Positions 34,814 through 44,040 of a stretch of 64,000 bases of DNA are shown here, one piece after another. The position numbers and the translations under genes are program-made. Position 1 is the stretch's first letter. Every line of letters begins with the position of its first letter. Under the pieces are notes generated by a model that saw only the letters and a list, made by a program, of their open reading frames with translations, did no database searches and was not told the origin of the DNA. Origin of the DNA: Paenibacillus zeirhizosphaerae (GTDB lineage Bacteria > Bacillota > Bacilli > Paenibacillales > Paenibacillaceae); the NCBI RefSeq assembly GCF_030705605.1, contig NZ_JAPCKK010000014.1:124001-188000 (forward strand), in the 5' to 3' direction.

Positions 34814-36406
34814 ATGTACAAAGTGCTAGTATCGGATCCGATCAGCGACATGGGGATTCAGCAGTTAATGGACGCAAGTGATGTAACAGTGGACAAAAAC
34901 ACGGGCTTGACCGAAGATGAGCTTGTTGCCATCATCGGCGAGTACGACGCGCTGCTTGTCCGGAGCCAAACGAAGGTAACCGAACGGATCATGTCTGCGG
35001 GCACGAGACTTAAGGTAATCGGCAGAGCCGGGGTCGGGGTCGATAACATTGACCTGGAAGCCGCCACTCAGCGTGGGATTATCGTGATCAACGCCCCAGA
35101 CGGCAACACCATTACGACTTGTGAGCATACCTTCGCGATGATGATGGCTCTGGCCCGTCATATTCCACAGGCTTACGCCAAGACGATCGGCGGCACTTGG
35201 GACCGCAAATCCTTCCTCGGGGTTGAGCTGCGCAACAAAACGCTGGGTGTGCTGGGAATGGGCCGGATCGGCAGCGAGGTAGCCAAGCGCGCAAAAGCGT
35301 TCGGCATGAACATTCTGGGCTACGATCCTTTCCTGACTGAAGATCGCGCCGCAAAGCAAGGGGTTAAGCTGGCCAGTGTTGACGAAATCATCCGTAATGC
35401 CGACTTCATGACCGTACACACGCCGTTGACGCCGGAGACACGCCATATGATCTCCAAGCCGCAATTCGAGGTGATGAAAAAAGGCATGCGCATCATCAAC
35501 TGCGCGCGCGGCGGTGTAATCGATGAGCTCGCCCTTGTGAAAGCCATCGATGAAGGCATCGTTGCCGGCGCGGCGTTCGACGTATTCGAAGCCGAGCCGC
35601 CTGCCCAGGATCATCCATTCCTGAATCACCCGAAAATCATCGTGACGCCCCACCTGGGCGCTTCAACAGTGGAAGCACAGGAAAACGTCGCTATCGACGT
35701 ATCTGAACAGGTTTTGCATATCCTTCGTGACGAGCCGTTTAAAAATGCCGTTAACATGCCGCCCGTAGCTCCTAGCGTGATGAACAAGCTGCAGCCTTAT
35801 TTCGGCCTTGGCGAGAAGCTCGGCAGCTTTGCCGCCCAAATCACCACGCAGGCGGTGCGGGAAATTCATGTCGAGTATGCCGGCGACCTGTCCGAGGACG
35901 ATACACAGCCGTTAACCCGTTATATCCTCAAGGGTGTGCTGCGCCGCCATCTGGGCAGCGATGTGAATATCGTCAATTCGATGCATCTGGCCAAATCACG
36001 CGATGTCGGCTTTGTAGTGACCAAAGCTCCAGCAACCAAAGGCTTTACGAATTTAATCAGCGTTACGCTGAAAACCCAAGACGGGGAAGAACGCCGTGTG
36101 GCAGGAACGCTCCTTACTGGTTATGGCGAACGTGTCGTCAGACTCGACCAGTTCCCGGTGGACGTCGCTCCCGATGCGTATCAACTGCTGATCTCCCACA
36201 ATGACAAACCCGGCATTATCGGCCGCGTCGGAACCCTGCTCGGACAAAACGATGTCAACATCGCATCGATGCAGGTGGGCCGGAAAGTCATCGGCGGTGA
36301 GGCCATCATGATCCTGACAGTCGATAAGGCTGTGCCGAAAAATGTGCTCATCGAGCTGGCTGGCCTGCCTGATCTGAATACCGCCCAGGAGATTGTATTG
36401 GAGTAG
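34814..36406 (+). CDS. serA: D-3-phosphoglycerate dehydrogenase
   Basis: Oxidises 3-phosphoglycerate in the first step of serine synthesis. ATG 34814 follows GAGGAGG; 530 residues. The NAD domain has GVLGMGRIGSEVAKRA, the catalytic set is in INCARGGVIDELAL (Arg), AFDVFEAEPP and TPHLGASTVEA (His). A long intervening domain and a C-terminal ACT domain (LISHNDKPGIIGRVGTLLGQ) follow, as in the B. subtilis enzyme. Expression is under the T-box switch upstream. Confidence 0.97.
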   Translation: MYKVLVSDPISDMGIQQLMDASDVTVDKNTGLTEDELVAIIGEYDALLVRSQTKVTERIMSAGTRLKVIGRAGVGVDNIDLEAATQRGIIVINAPDGNTITTCEHTFAMMMALARHIPQAYAKTIGGTWDRKSFLGVELRNKTLGVLGMGRIGSEVAKRAKAFGMNILGYDPFLTEDRAAKQGVKLASVDEIIRNADFMTVHTPLTPETRHMISKPQFEVMKKGMRIINCARGGVIDELALVKAIDEGIVAGAAFDVFEAEPPAQDHPFLNHPKIIVTPHLGASTVEAQENVAIDVSEQVLHILRDEPFKNAVNMPPVAPSVMNKLQPYFGLGEKLGSFAAQITTQAVREIHVEYAGDLSEDDTQPLTRYILKGVLRRHLGSDVNIVNSMHLAKSRDVGFVVTKAPATKGFTNLISVTLKTQDGEERRVAGTLLTGYGERVVRLDQFPVDVAPDAYQLLISHNDKPGIIGRVGTLLGQNDVNIASMQVGRKVIGGEAIMILTVDKAVPKNVLIELAGLPDLNTAQEIVLE

Positions 36407-36436
36407 TTATTGGTTCATTAAGTTGTTCATTCCTTA

Positions 36437-36475
36437 AAAAAGTCGAGAACCGGAGCTTTCGGTTCTCGACTTTTT
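36437..36475. terminator. Bidirectional terminator after serA
   Basis: Perfect 16-base arms AAAAAGTCGAGAACCG and CGGTTCTCGACTTTTT with a 7-base loop. It serves serA on the plus strand; resE, convergent on the minus strand, ends about 270 bases further on. Confidence 0.9.
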
Positions 36476-36532
36476 CACTCCCCCACCCAAATGGCAAATG
36501 AAATGTCCACTTGATCTTGACGCCGGGATTAT

Positions 36533-36641
36533 GCACGCAGCAGCGGAGAGAATGAAGCAATTCCGGAAAAGCGAAGTGTTCGCCTTTGGCCCGGAGGGTC
36601 AACAGCGATTGCAGGAATGCTTCATTCTCGGAGCGTCTCCC
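36533..36641 (+). repeat. Palindromic dispersed repeat, copy 1
   Basis: About 105 bases that fold into one long imperfect hairpin. Outer arms GAGAATGAAGCA and TGCTTCATTCTC are perfectly complementary; the tip is TTGGCCC/GGGTCAA with one G-U pair. Two other copies are at 50360-50470 (inverted) and 52403-52511. Compared with them this copy has C-to-T in one arm matched by G-to-A in the other. Confidence 0.85.
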
Positions 36642-36743
36642 GGCACCCAGGTCAATGGATCTTCCATTTGCCATGTTCCACGACGAACAATTTTTTCCTG
36701 TAATTTTCAACAAAAAAATCGGAAATCGGCATTTTTTAGATTC

Positions 36744-38165
36744 TTATTTCACAGGCAACGTAATCGTGAATTCAGAGCCCTGACCAATAACACTCTCAGC
36801 GCTAATGGTTCCATGGTGGACCTCCACAATATTGCGAACGATCGCTAGACCCAGGCCCGTTCCGCTTTCCTCACCTCGTACCCGTGCCTTGTCCGCTTTA
36901 TAGAAGCGCTCAAATATATAGGGCAGATCCTCGCTCGGTATACCCACGCCCTCATCGCGAATACGGATGATAATGGATTCTCCCCGCTCATGGGCAGCCC
37001 GCTCGGCAAGCATATAGATGTGCTTGCCACCCGGCGTATGTCTGAACGCATTATCAAGTAGATTGGTCAGCACCTGCTCCAGCCTATCCTCGTCCGCAGC
37101 AGGGAGCAAAAGAGGAGTGCCCGTGATCCGGTATTCAAGCAGCAGCCCCCGTTCTTTGGAGCGGACAGTGAATTTGCGGTGAACACGCTCCACCAGCTCA
37201 TCAACCCGTACAGGCCCGCGGTTAATGTCCGTGTGCCCTGCCTCCATCCTCGTCAAATCAAGCAGATCCTTGACAAGCCTTCCCATACGCAGCGACTCGT
37301 CATGAATGACTTGAATCAGTTCCTCCGTCTCCTCAGGTGAATCGGCCATACCGTCCAGCAAAGCCTCACTATAGCCTTGCATCATGGAAAGCGGTGTTCG
37401 AATTTCATGAGATACGTTGGCGACAAAATCGGCGCGCACCTTTTCCAGACGCTCCTCCTCCGTCACATCGCGGAGAACAGCCACCCCCCCCCGGATCAGT
37501 TCATCTGTATAAAGAGGGGCCATCTGCACAGACCACACTCCTTGCTTCACATGGACCTTGGCTCCCGCATCCTCACCTGTCTCCATCACCTGCTCAAATA
37601 GAGGCTGCAGCGGCTCAGGAACAGCATAACGTCCTTCGTCCGTCCCACTGCCCTCCCATTTCACTTCACGCCAGCTTTCCAAGGTTTGCTGTCCGGGAGG
37701 ATTGGTAAGTATGATTTCACCGTCCCGATCAAAGGTGAGCACCGCATCGGTCATGCTGCGCAGCACGCTGGACAGATGATTCTTCTCTGCATTCAGACTG
37801 CGGATGGTCGACTCCATCTCAGCCGCCATGTGGTTAAACGTGGTTGCCAGAGCGCCTATTTCGTCACTGCTGACCAAAGACACCCGTATATCATATCGTC
37901 CCTTGCGGATCGAATCAGCCGCTTGGATAAGCTGCTGCATCGGCTGCGTTATTTTCGTAAACAAAAACAGGGCGAAGAACGTTGTCAGCAGAAAACCAAC
38001 GATACACGTATAAGTGAATAACCGCTTGATCTCCGCTGATTCCGTTGCAGCAAAATTAGTGTCTATATATGGAAGCAGAAATAACCCCAGAAAAATAAGC
38101 ACACAGCCGACCAGGCATATGATTGTTATCCATAATTTTCCGACAAGCGATCTCCAGAAGTTCAA
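36744..38165 (-). CDS. resE: Sensor histidine kinase ResE, short sensor form
   Basis: Partner kinase of ResD, a regulator of respiration and anaerobic growth in Bacilli. Domain order: TM1 (LWITIICLVGCVLIFLGLFL), a loop of only about 17 residues, TM2 (TYTCIVGFLLTTFFALFLF), HAMP (about 70-125), PAS (about 130-240), then HVANVSHEIRTPLSMMQGYS-type H-box, N-box NLLDNAFRH, RDEGVGIP and GTGLGLAIV. 473 residues, against a much longer form in B. subtilis, whose extracytoplasmic domain is missing here. The gene lies 1 base after resD on the same strand. Confidence 0.88.
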   Translation of the reverse strand: MNFWRSLVGKLWITIICLVGCVLIFLGLFLLPYIDTNFAATESAEIKRLFTYTCIVGFLLTTFFALFLFTKITQPMQQLIQAADSIRKGRYDIRVSLVSSDEIGALATTFNHMAAEMESTIRSLNAEKNHLSSVLRSMTDAVLTFDRDGEIILTNPPGQQTLESWREVKWEGSGTDEGRYAVPEPLQPLFEQVMETGEDAGAKVHVKQGVWSVQMAPLYTDELIRGGVAVLRDVTEEERLEKVRADFVANVSHEIRTPLSMMQGYSEALLDGMADSPEETEELIQVIHDESLRMGRLVKDLLDLTRMEAGHTDINRGPVRVDELVERVHRKFTVRSKERGLLLEYRITGTPLLLPAADEDRLEQVLTNLLDNAFRHTPGGKHIYMLAERAAHERGESIIIRIRDEGVGIPSEDLPYIFERFYKADKARVRGEESGTGLGLAIVRNIVEVHHGTISAESVIGQGSEFTITLPVK

Positions 38166-38166
38166 T

Positions 38167-38883
38167 TTATTTCGGTACCTCCAGTTTATAGCCTACTCCC
38201 CAGACGGTTGTAATCATGCCTGCCGCTTCCGGTGATACTTTGTTCAATTTTTCACGAAGACGTTTGACATGAGTATCTACCGTTCGCAAATCACCGAAAA
38301 ACTCATAATTCCATACATCCTTCAGCAGTTCTTCCCGGGAAAACACCTTATCAGGAGAAATGGCCAAATAATGAAGAAGCTCATATTCCTTCGGTGTAAG
38401 GCTGATTTCCTTCCCTCCGGCCGTTACGCGGTGGGCGTCATTTTCGATTACGAGATGCGAAAACACAATGCTGTTGCTCGGCGTGGTTTCCCTGGACAAA
38501 AAGGCCGTTTCCGAAGATCTGCGCAGAATGGCCTTGACCCGGAAGATTACTTCCCGCGGGCTGAACGGCTTTACGACATAGTCATCGGCCCCTACCTCAA
38601 AGCCCTGCACCCGATTGATCTCTTCTCCCTTGGCTGTCAGCATAAGCACAGGTGTAGCCTTTACCTGCCGAAGCCTGCTGCACACCTCCACTCCATCCAT
38701 ACCGGGCAGCATGACATCGAGCAAAATGATACTGTAATCGCTCGCCGTTGCTTTGCGCAGTGCAGTCTCGCCATCCTCGGCTTCATCAATGATGTAGCCT
38801 TCTTTCTCAAGATACATGCGCAACAGCCTTCTAATACGCTCCTCATCATCAACAACCAAAATACGGCTATTTTGTTCCGACAT
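38167..38883 (-). CDS. resD: Response regulator ResD
   Basis: OmpR-type regulator. Start ATG 38883 follows AAGGGG; 238 residues. The receiver domain shows ILVVDDEERIRRLL, phospho-Asp in ILLDVMLPGMDGVEV, and PVLMLTAKGEE with the conserved Lys in DDYVVKPFSPRE; the winged helix has SLTPKEYELLHYLA and DLRTVDTHVKRLREKLNK. Paired with resE. The resABC cytochrome c maturation genes that precede it in B. subtilis are absent. Confidence 0.92.
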   Translation of the reverse strand: MSEQNSRILVVDDEERIRRLLRMYLEKEGYIIDEAEDGETALRKATASDYSIILLDVMLPGMDGVEVCSRLRQVKATPVLMLTAKGEEINRVQGFEVGADDYVVKPFSPREVIFRVKAILRRSSETAFLSRETTPSNSIVFSHLVIENDAHRVTAGGKEISLTPKEYELLHYLAISPDKVFSREELLKDVWNYEFFGDLRTVDTHVKRLREKLNKVSPEAAGMITTVWGVGYKLEVPK

Positions 38884-38985
38884 ATCCAACAACCCCTTAT
38901 TTATGCTACATGCCTGCATGGCATACCCATGCAAAGCTACTTTCTCTATTTTACTATTTTCCGGGGTTTGGTCAAATTTAAACGA

Positions 38986-39009
38986 AAACAGAGGCTTTCG
39001 CCTCTGTTT
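38986..39009 (-). terminator. Terminator after rluB
   Basis: AAACAGAGGC, TTTC loop, GCCTCTGTTT, followed by TTTCG on the minus strand. Confidence 0.75.
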
Positions 39010-39028
39010 ATATTTTGAACCAAGTACC

Positions 39029-39778
39029 TTATCTCCGCCGCCCCTGGCGTTTTTTCTCGGATTTAGCCAGTTGAATCAAACGGTTCACTTCATCTTTGGT
39101 AAGCGGCCTCATCAGCCCTCTCTTCAGGTTTTGCAGAAGAAGATCCCCAAAGGCAATCCGCTTCAGCCGGATCACCGGATGGGAAATGGCTTCGAACATC
39201 CGTCTGACCTGACGATTGCGTCCCTCGTAAATCGTAATCGAGATCACGGATTCTTTACCGTCCGGATCTACGTCCTTATACTCAACCTCAGCCGGAGCGG
39301 TCATGCCATCCTCAAGCTGAATGCCTCGTCTGAGCTTGTCCAGCTCCGTTCCGTGTGGCACTCCCTTAACCGTCGCCACATACGTCTTGGGCACATGATG
39401 CCTCGGATGTGTAAGCAGGTTGGCAAACTCACCATCATTGGTCAGCAGCAGCAACCCTTCGGTGTCATAATCCAGCCTGCCGACAGGGTACACCCGTTCT
39501 TTCACACCCTTTAGGTAATCGGACACAATTTTGCGTCCTTCCGGATCGGAAGCGCTGGTAATGACACCTTTTGGTTTGTTCATCATCAGGTATACTTTCT
39601 GTTCCGATTTGATCGGCTTGCCATTCACCGTTATGATATCCTGAGCGGGGTCCGCTTTCGTGCCAAGCTCTTTAACGGTTTCCCCGTTGACCTCCACTTT
39701 GCCCGCAAGAATGAGCTCCTCGCATTTGCGTCTGGACGCCACACCTGCCTGGGCAAGAATTTTCTGTAATCTCTCCAT
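39029..39778 (-). CDS. rluB: 23S rRNA pseudouridine synthase RluB
   Basis: Modifies a uridine in 23S rRNA (position 2605 in E. coli numbering of the family). 249 residues: S4 RNA-binding domain with AQAGVASRRKCEELILAG, then the synthase domain with PVGRLDYDTEGLLLLTNDGE (catalytic Asp), YVATVKG and EGRNRQVRRMFEA. It sits between spmB and resD as in B. subtilis, where it was called ypuL. Confidence 0.95.
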   Translation of the reverse strand: MERLQKILAQAGVASRRKCEELILAGKVEVNGETVKELGTKADPAQDIITVNGKPIKSEQKVYLMMNKPKGVITSASDPEGRKIVSDYLKGVKERVYPVGRLDYDTEGLLLLTNDGEFANLLTHPRHHVPKTYVATVKGVPHGTELDKLRRGIQLEDGMTAPAEVEYKDVDPDGKESVISITIYEGRNRQVRRMFEAISHPVIRLKRIAFGDLLLQNLKRGLMRPLTKDEVNRLIQLAKSEKKRQGRRR

Positions 39779-39871
39779 GTTCGTGAATTCACCTCATGCT
39801 AATGATACCCAGCGAAGCCCAAAATCACAAGCTGAATTCCTGATCTGCTTTACAACCCTCATTTACAACGC

Positions 39872-40402
39872 TCAAAAAACGAGAAGACACACCGCTATAG
39901 CCGCCGCAAAACCCACAACATCAGAGAACAGTCCCACTTTCAGCGCATAGCGGCCATTTCGGATTCCAATAGCGCCAAAATAAACCGTAAGCACGTACAG
40001 AGTAGTATCTGTGCTGCCCTGAATGGTCGAAGCGATCCGTCCGATCATGGAGTCAGGGCCATAGGTACGGATTAAATCTGTTGTATAAGCAAGGGAGCCC
40101 GAGCCCGTTAAGGGCCGGAGCAGTCCAAGCGGGAGCACCTCAGGCGGAACATCCCATAAACGAAACAACGGAGCGATCCAGCCCAGTATAAAATCAAGCG
40201 CACCCGATGCACGAAAAATACTGATGGCCACCATCATGCCAACAAGCGGCGGAATGATCCCAATCGCCGTCGAGAAGCCGCCCTTGGCACCTTCTACAAA
40301 GGATTCGTACACCGGTACTTTTCTCATGTAAGCGTAAAGGGGAATAAACGCCAGGATAACGGGAATAGCCCAGGTAGAAATCAGACTAATGAGTTCAAAC
40401 AT
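39872..40402 (-). CDS. spmB: Spore maturation protein B
   Basis: Integral membrane protein of the nucleoside-recognition (Gate) family that, with SpmA, helps dehydrate the spore core. 176 residues with several hydrophobic helices and PPLVGMMVAISIFRASGALD and LLRPLTGSGSLAYTTDLIRT, typical of the family. It is the last gene of dacB-spmA-spmB. Confidence 0.95.
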   Translation of the reverse strand: MFELISLISTWAIPVILAFIPLYAYMRKVPVYESFVEGAKGGFSTAIGIIPPLVGMMVAISIFRASGALDFILGWIAPLFRLWDVPPEVLPLGLLRPLTGSGSLAYTTDLIRTYGPDSMIGRIASTIQGSTDTTLYVLTVYFGAIGIRNGRYALKVGLFSDVVGFAAAIAVCLLVF

Positions 40403-40417
40403 GGAAACTTCCCCTCT

Positions 40418-41047
40418 CTACATATGCTTGCTCGCCGACTCCCTTGGAATAGGCGGACGCCGTCGCAGCCGCTTGCGGAACCACCGGTCGGCGGCTATAG
40501 CCGCGAGCGTGGCAATGCCTGTAGCCATAAGTGTGGTACCGACAATTTCAGCAGGCTGGGCAGAGTGGTAATTCATGCGGATTGCGATCAACGTTGTCGG
40601 TATAAGCGTGACACTAGCCGTATTCAATGCAAGCAGGGTGCACATTGCGGGAGTCGCCGTATGTTTGTCAGGATTGAGCTTTTGCAGCTCCTGCATCGCT
40701 CTAAGTCCCATGGGAGTAGCCGCATTTCCCAGCCCCAGCAGATTGGCGCTCATATTGGATAAAATGTAACCCATGGCCGGGTGCTGCCGCGGCACATCCG
40801 GAAAAAGAAACCCTATAACAGGCGCAAGCAGCCGGGACAGCTTCTCCATAATTCCTGCGTCTTCCGCGATCTTCATCATTCCCATCCAGAATACGAGAAC
40901 ACTGATTAAGCCAAGGCAAACGGTGACAGCAGACGCAGCTCCGTCAAAGGCTGCCTTGGTTACAGCATCCATCTCCCCCTGCACCGCAGCATATCCGACG
41001 CCGACAACAATCATAAGCATCCATATTAAATTTACGATGGGATTCAC
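40418..41047 (-). CDS. spmA: Spore maturation protein A
   Basis: Membrane partner of SpmB. 209 residues; GLISVLVFWMGMMKIAEDAG, NMSANLLGLGNAATPMGLRA and LLALNTASVTLIPTTLIAI are family signatures (Gate domain). It follows dacB closely and precedes spmB; together they affect spore core water content and heat resistance in B. subtilis. Confidence 0.95.
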   Translation of the reverse strand: MNPIVNLIWMLMIVVGVGYAAVQGEMDAVTKAAFDGAASAVTVCLGLISVLVFWMGMMKIAEDAGIMEKLSRLLAPVIGFLFPDVPRQHPAMGYILSNMSANLLGLGNAATPMGLRAMQELQKLNPDKHTATPAMCTLLALNTASVTLIPTTLIAIRMNYHSAQPAEIVGTTLMATGIATLAAIAADRWFRKRLRRRPPIPRESASKHM

Positions 41048-41074
41048 CGCCCTTCTGTGCTTCCGCCATTCGTT

Positions 41075-42259
41075 TTATGCAGAAAATAACCGGTGCATCA
41101 CTTCACTCCAAGCGTTTCTCCAGGAGCTCTCCTGTATCCCGGCAGATGCGGGAGGGGAGGACGCCTGTTTTCCGGGCGGGATATAGCTGCCCTTCTCATA
41201 GACAGGCACAGTACCGATCAGATTCCCGTCAAGCAGCATATCGATCCTGCCACGAAGTCCGAAGGATGCACGGTCTGAACGGGAGCTTCCAGCTTCTGTG
41301 CTCATCAGCACCAGCTTCTTCGATACCAAGCGTTCTTCCCCCTTAGCCAGCGGATAAGAGAAGGAAGCACCTGTGACAAAGTTATACCCGTTCAACAGCG
41401 TATTTTTTTGTGTAATTTCCACAACCGGATAATAGCGGAATCCGTAATCCAGCATCCGACTGTGGTCGTTCCAATCGTCGCCGTCATTTAATGTAACAGC
41501 AGCAAGCTGGCGGCCGTCTCTGGTGGCTGAGCTGACCAAGCAGCGGAAGGCTTTTTTGGTATAACCCGTTTTCACCCCGTCCGCCCCTTCGTAAAGGCGC
41601 AGCATTTTATTTTTGTTCTGCCAGGAATAGTCCCACTGCTCGTTCGGATTGGGTGCTTTCTTAGCTTCTGTTTTGACGATTTCCCGGAACACCGGATTCT
41701 GGAGCGCGTACGCTGTGAGCTTTGCCAAATCATTGGCTGTGGAATAATGATCCTCCTCATCCAGACCGTGCGGATTGGCAAAATGGGTATGATTGAGCCC
41801 TAGTTCCTCAGCCTTGGCATTCATCAGAAATACAAAGCCTTCCTCAGAGCCGCCCACATGCTCGGCAATGGCTGTGGCGGCATCGTTTCCCGAACGAAGC
41901 ATCAGGCCATACAGCATGTCTTCCAGCTTCATCTGCTCCCCGAGCTTCAAGAACAAAGAGGAGCCTTCCTTGGCAAATGCTTTACGGGAAACGGTGACCT
42001 CGCCCTTAAGGCTGCCATGCTCTATTGCCACGATTGCGGTCATAATCTTGGTCAGACTGGCAATTCTCATCTGTTGATCGCCCTGTTTTTCATACAATAT
42101 ACGTCCTGAGGCAACGTCGATCAGTGCTGCAGCTTCGGCATGATTAGCCGGCTCAGGCGGATGAGCTATTTCTGGAGCGGCTACGGCGGCAGCAGACTCA
42201 AATAAAAGGATGATGGGCATGAGCAGGCTTATTAAGACAATCCTGTGACGTATTAACAT
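41075..42259 (-). CDS. dacB: Sporulation D-alanyl-D-alanine carboxypeptidase (PBP5*)
   Basis: Trims peptide cross-links of the spore cortex. A signal peptide (IVLISLLMPIILLFESAAAVAAP) leads into the active-site motifs: IASLTKIMTAIVAI (SxxK), RSGNDAATAIAEH (SGN) and GVKTGYTKKAF (KTG). 394 residues. Operon with spmA and spmB, as in B. subtilis; expressed in the mother cell there under sigma-E. Confidence 0.95.
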   Translation of the reverse strand: MLIRHRIVLISLLMPIILLFESAAAVAAPEIAHPPEPANHAEAAALIDVASGRILYEKQGDQQMRIASLTKIMTAIVAIEHGSLKGEVTVSRKAFAKEGSSLFLKLGEQMKLEDMLYGLMLRSGNDAATAIAEHVGGSEEGFVFLMNAKAEELGLNHTHFANPHGLDEEDHYSTANDLAKLTAYALQNPVFREIVKTEAKKAPNPNEQWDYSWQNKNKMLRLYEGADGVKTGYTKKAFRCLVSSATRDGRQLAAVTLNDGDDWNDHSRMLDYGFRYYPVVEITQKNTLLNGYNFVTGASFSYPLAKGEERLVSKKLVLMSTEAGSSRSDRASFGLRGRIDMLLDGNLIGTVPVYEKGSYIPPGKQASSPPASAGIQESSWRNAWSEVMHRLFSA

Positions 42260-42338
42260 GGCAACCTCCGGTTCGGGATATGGTCTTATACCAATTTATG
42301 TACTAGCTGTAGTAAGTATGTCCCTTGCAAAGTCGAAA

Positions 42339-42398
42339 AATCCTTCCCGTACAGGCATTTCCCGGTCTTGGCCGGAGAAATAGCTGACGGAAAGGATT
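42339..42398 (-). terminator. Long hairpin, likely terminator of ytfJ
   Basis: Outer arms AATCCTTCCCGT and ACGGAAAGGATT, inner arms GGCATTTCCCGG and CCGGAGAAAT; on the minus strand it is followed by TTTTTCG. It lies 44 bases past the ytfJ stop. Confidence 0.6.
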
Positions 42399-42441
42399 AA
42401 GATTAGAAGCTTCGAAACACAGTAAAGCTCAAAATTGCATA

Positions 42442-42945
42442 TTACAGATAAGAATTCGTGGTGTGATTCGTGTTGCTGAACGGAGCTTGCGGCGGAATCT
42501 CGCTTGCTGTCGTGCCGACATCCGCAGACGATGTTGAATACTCGGATCTTCCAATCATGGATTGGATTTTATCGATCAGGTGCGGTGTAGAATCGATAAT
42601 TTTCTCAAACAGATGGGTCTGATTATCAAGCGGCACGATTTGTACACCTTGACGGCCTACAACAAGAAAAGCAATCGGCTGAATGGAGACGCCGCCCCCG
42701 CTTCCTCCGCCAAATGGATGACTGTCTTTGATACGGCCGGAAGTTCCCGTATGATCCGACACCTCCTCCATGACGTTAAAATCACTGCCTCCTGCCGCAA
42801 ATCCGAAACCCACTTTACTGATCGGCAGAATAACACTTCCATCCGGAGTTTCAACCGCATCCCCAACAATGGTATTGACATCCACCATGCCTTTAATATT
42901 TTCCATCGCCGTTTGCATCAAACCTTGAATCGGGTGATCTGACAT
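42442..42945 (-). CDS. ytfJ: Sporulation protein YtfJ (GerW family)
   Basis: Spore protein needed for normal germination in B. subtilis (also called GerW). 167 residues: MSDHPIQGLMQTAMENIKGM, VETPDGSVILPISKVGFGFAA and a glycine-rich GGGSGGGVSIQPIAFLVV stretch typical of this family. In B. subtilis it is next to ytfI; here an SDR and an AraC gene lie between them. Confidence 0.93.
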   Translation of the reverse strand: MSDHPIQGLMQTAMENIKGMVDVNTIVGDAVETPDGSVILPISKVGFGFAAGGSDFNVMEEVSDHTGTSGRIKDSHPFGGGSGGGVSIQPIAFLVVGRQGVQIVPLDNQTHLFEKIIDSTPHLIDKIQSMIGRSEYSTSSADVGTTASEIPPQAPFSNTNHTTNSYL

Positions 42946-43054
42946 AAAAGCTCCCTCCTCCAGTTCATTAAGCTAGTTTTTTCTACATTTATAATCCCCA
43001 AAAGCAGTACAGTTATGTAACCCAATTATGCCCGGATTACCGGACCCGGCCGTA

Positions 43055-43104
43055 TAAAAAAATAAGGCTGACCCTTGGCAGATGCTTCCGCCTGAGATCA
43101 GCCT
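43055..43104 (-). terminator. Terminator after the SDR gene
   Basis: AGGCTGA and TCAGCCT arms with an inner GCGGAAGCATCTGC hairpin, followed on the minus strand by TATTTTTTTAT. Confidence 0.7.
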
Positions 43105-43113
43105 GACGAAGAA

Positions 43114-43872
43114 TTACACCTGTGCCGTCGGACGCACGATAATTTCGTTGATATCCACATCAGCCGGCTGCTCGATTGCAAACGCTACCGCACGGGCAAT
43201 CGCTTGCGGCGGCATTGCGATTTGATCCCGAATCTCTTCAAGCCGTGCCTTTACCACTTCATTGGTGACCCCCTCTGCAAAATTCGTCTGGACAATTCCG
43301 GGAGAAATGATCGTTACGCGCAGCTTGTCACCTGCCTCCTGACGCAAGCCTTCGGAGATCGCCCGTACAGCAAACTTTGTACCAGAATAAACTGCCTGGT
43401 TGGGTACCGTTTTATGTCCTGCCGTAGAAGCAATATTGATGAAATGTCCACCCCCCTGCTTGCGGAACACAGGCAGCGCCGCCGCGATGCCGTACAGTAC
43501 ACCTTTAATGTTGACATCGATCATATCCTCCCAATCCTCGACACGCAGGTCATCCAGAGGAGAAACCGGCATGATCCCGGCATTGTTGAGGAGAACATCG
43601 AGCTTCCCATATCGCTCACATGCCAGCTTGACGAGGTCGGACAGGTCATCGCGCCGTGTCACGTCCATACGAGCATGGGCGACCTCACCACCCGCTTGCA
43701 CAATACGGTCTGCAAGAGCCTCAAGACGGTCAACTCTACGGGCGCCAAGCACAACTTTCGCTCCTCTTTCGGCAAGCAAGAGCGCCGTCGCCTCGCCTAT
43801 TCCGCTGCTTGCACCTGTTATGGCGACAACCTTTCCTCTAACCCCATTTTCACTATGATTTGTGGTGCTCAT
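43114..43872 (-). CDS. Short-chain dehydrogenase/reductase
   Basis: An NAD(P)-dependent oxidoreductase of the classical SDR family. Start ATG 43872 follows GAAAGAAGGA; 252 residues. Cofactor site KVVAITGASSGIGEATALL, NNAGIMP, and the catalytic YSGTKFAVRAISEGLR (Tyr-x3-Lys) with Ser in INIASTAGH. The substrate is not evident. It is transcribed away from an AraC-type regulator; such pairs usually regulate each other. Confidence 0.92.
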   Translation of the reverse strand: MSTTNHSENGVRGKVVAITGASSGIGEATALLLAERGAKVVLGARRVDRLEALADRIVQAGGEVAHARMDVTRRDDLSDLVKLACERYGKLDVLLNNAGIMPVSPLDDLRVEDWEDMIDVNIKGVLYGIAAALPVFRKQGGGHFINIASTAGHKTVPNQAVYSGTKFAVRAISEGLRQEAGDKLRVTIISPGIVQTNFAEGVTNEVVKARLEEIRDQIAMPPQAIARAVAFAIEQPADVDINEIIVRPTAQV

Positions 43873-43974
43873 ATTCGAGTCCTTCTTTCGTTTTAGTTTG
43901 TTGTTTACTGCTGCCCTGCTATTAAAGTATAGGTGAATTTCTTTGTGGACAGATAGTTCATTCATGTTCAATTC

Positions 43975-44004
43975 TTGCCTAATCCTGCCCATCACGGATA
44001 CAAT
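43975..44004 (+). promoter_or_regulatory. Promoter of the AraC-type regulator
   Basis: TTGCCT, an 18-base spacer and TACAAT, about 37 bases before the ATG at 44041. Confidence 0.55.
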
Positions 44005-44040
44005 AAAGCTTAACAGACTGTACGAAAAAGGAGCTTGAAC

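Noticed and set aside
34865..35653. 262-codon minus-strand frame opposite serA
   Set aside because: Shadow of the conserved serA coding sequence; no ribosome site or familiar motifs.
42339..42398. Possible riboswitch because of the two nested stems
   Set aside because: It lies after the ytfJ stop and ends in a T run; no known aptamer core is visible. A terminator explains it.
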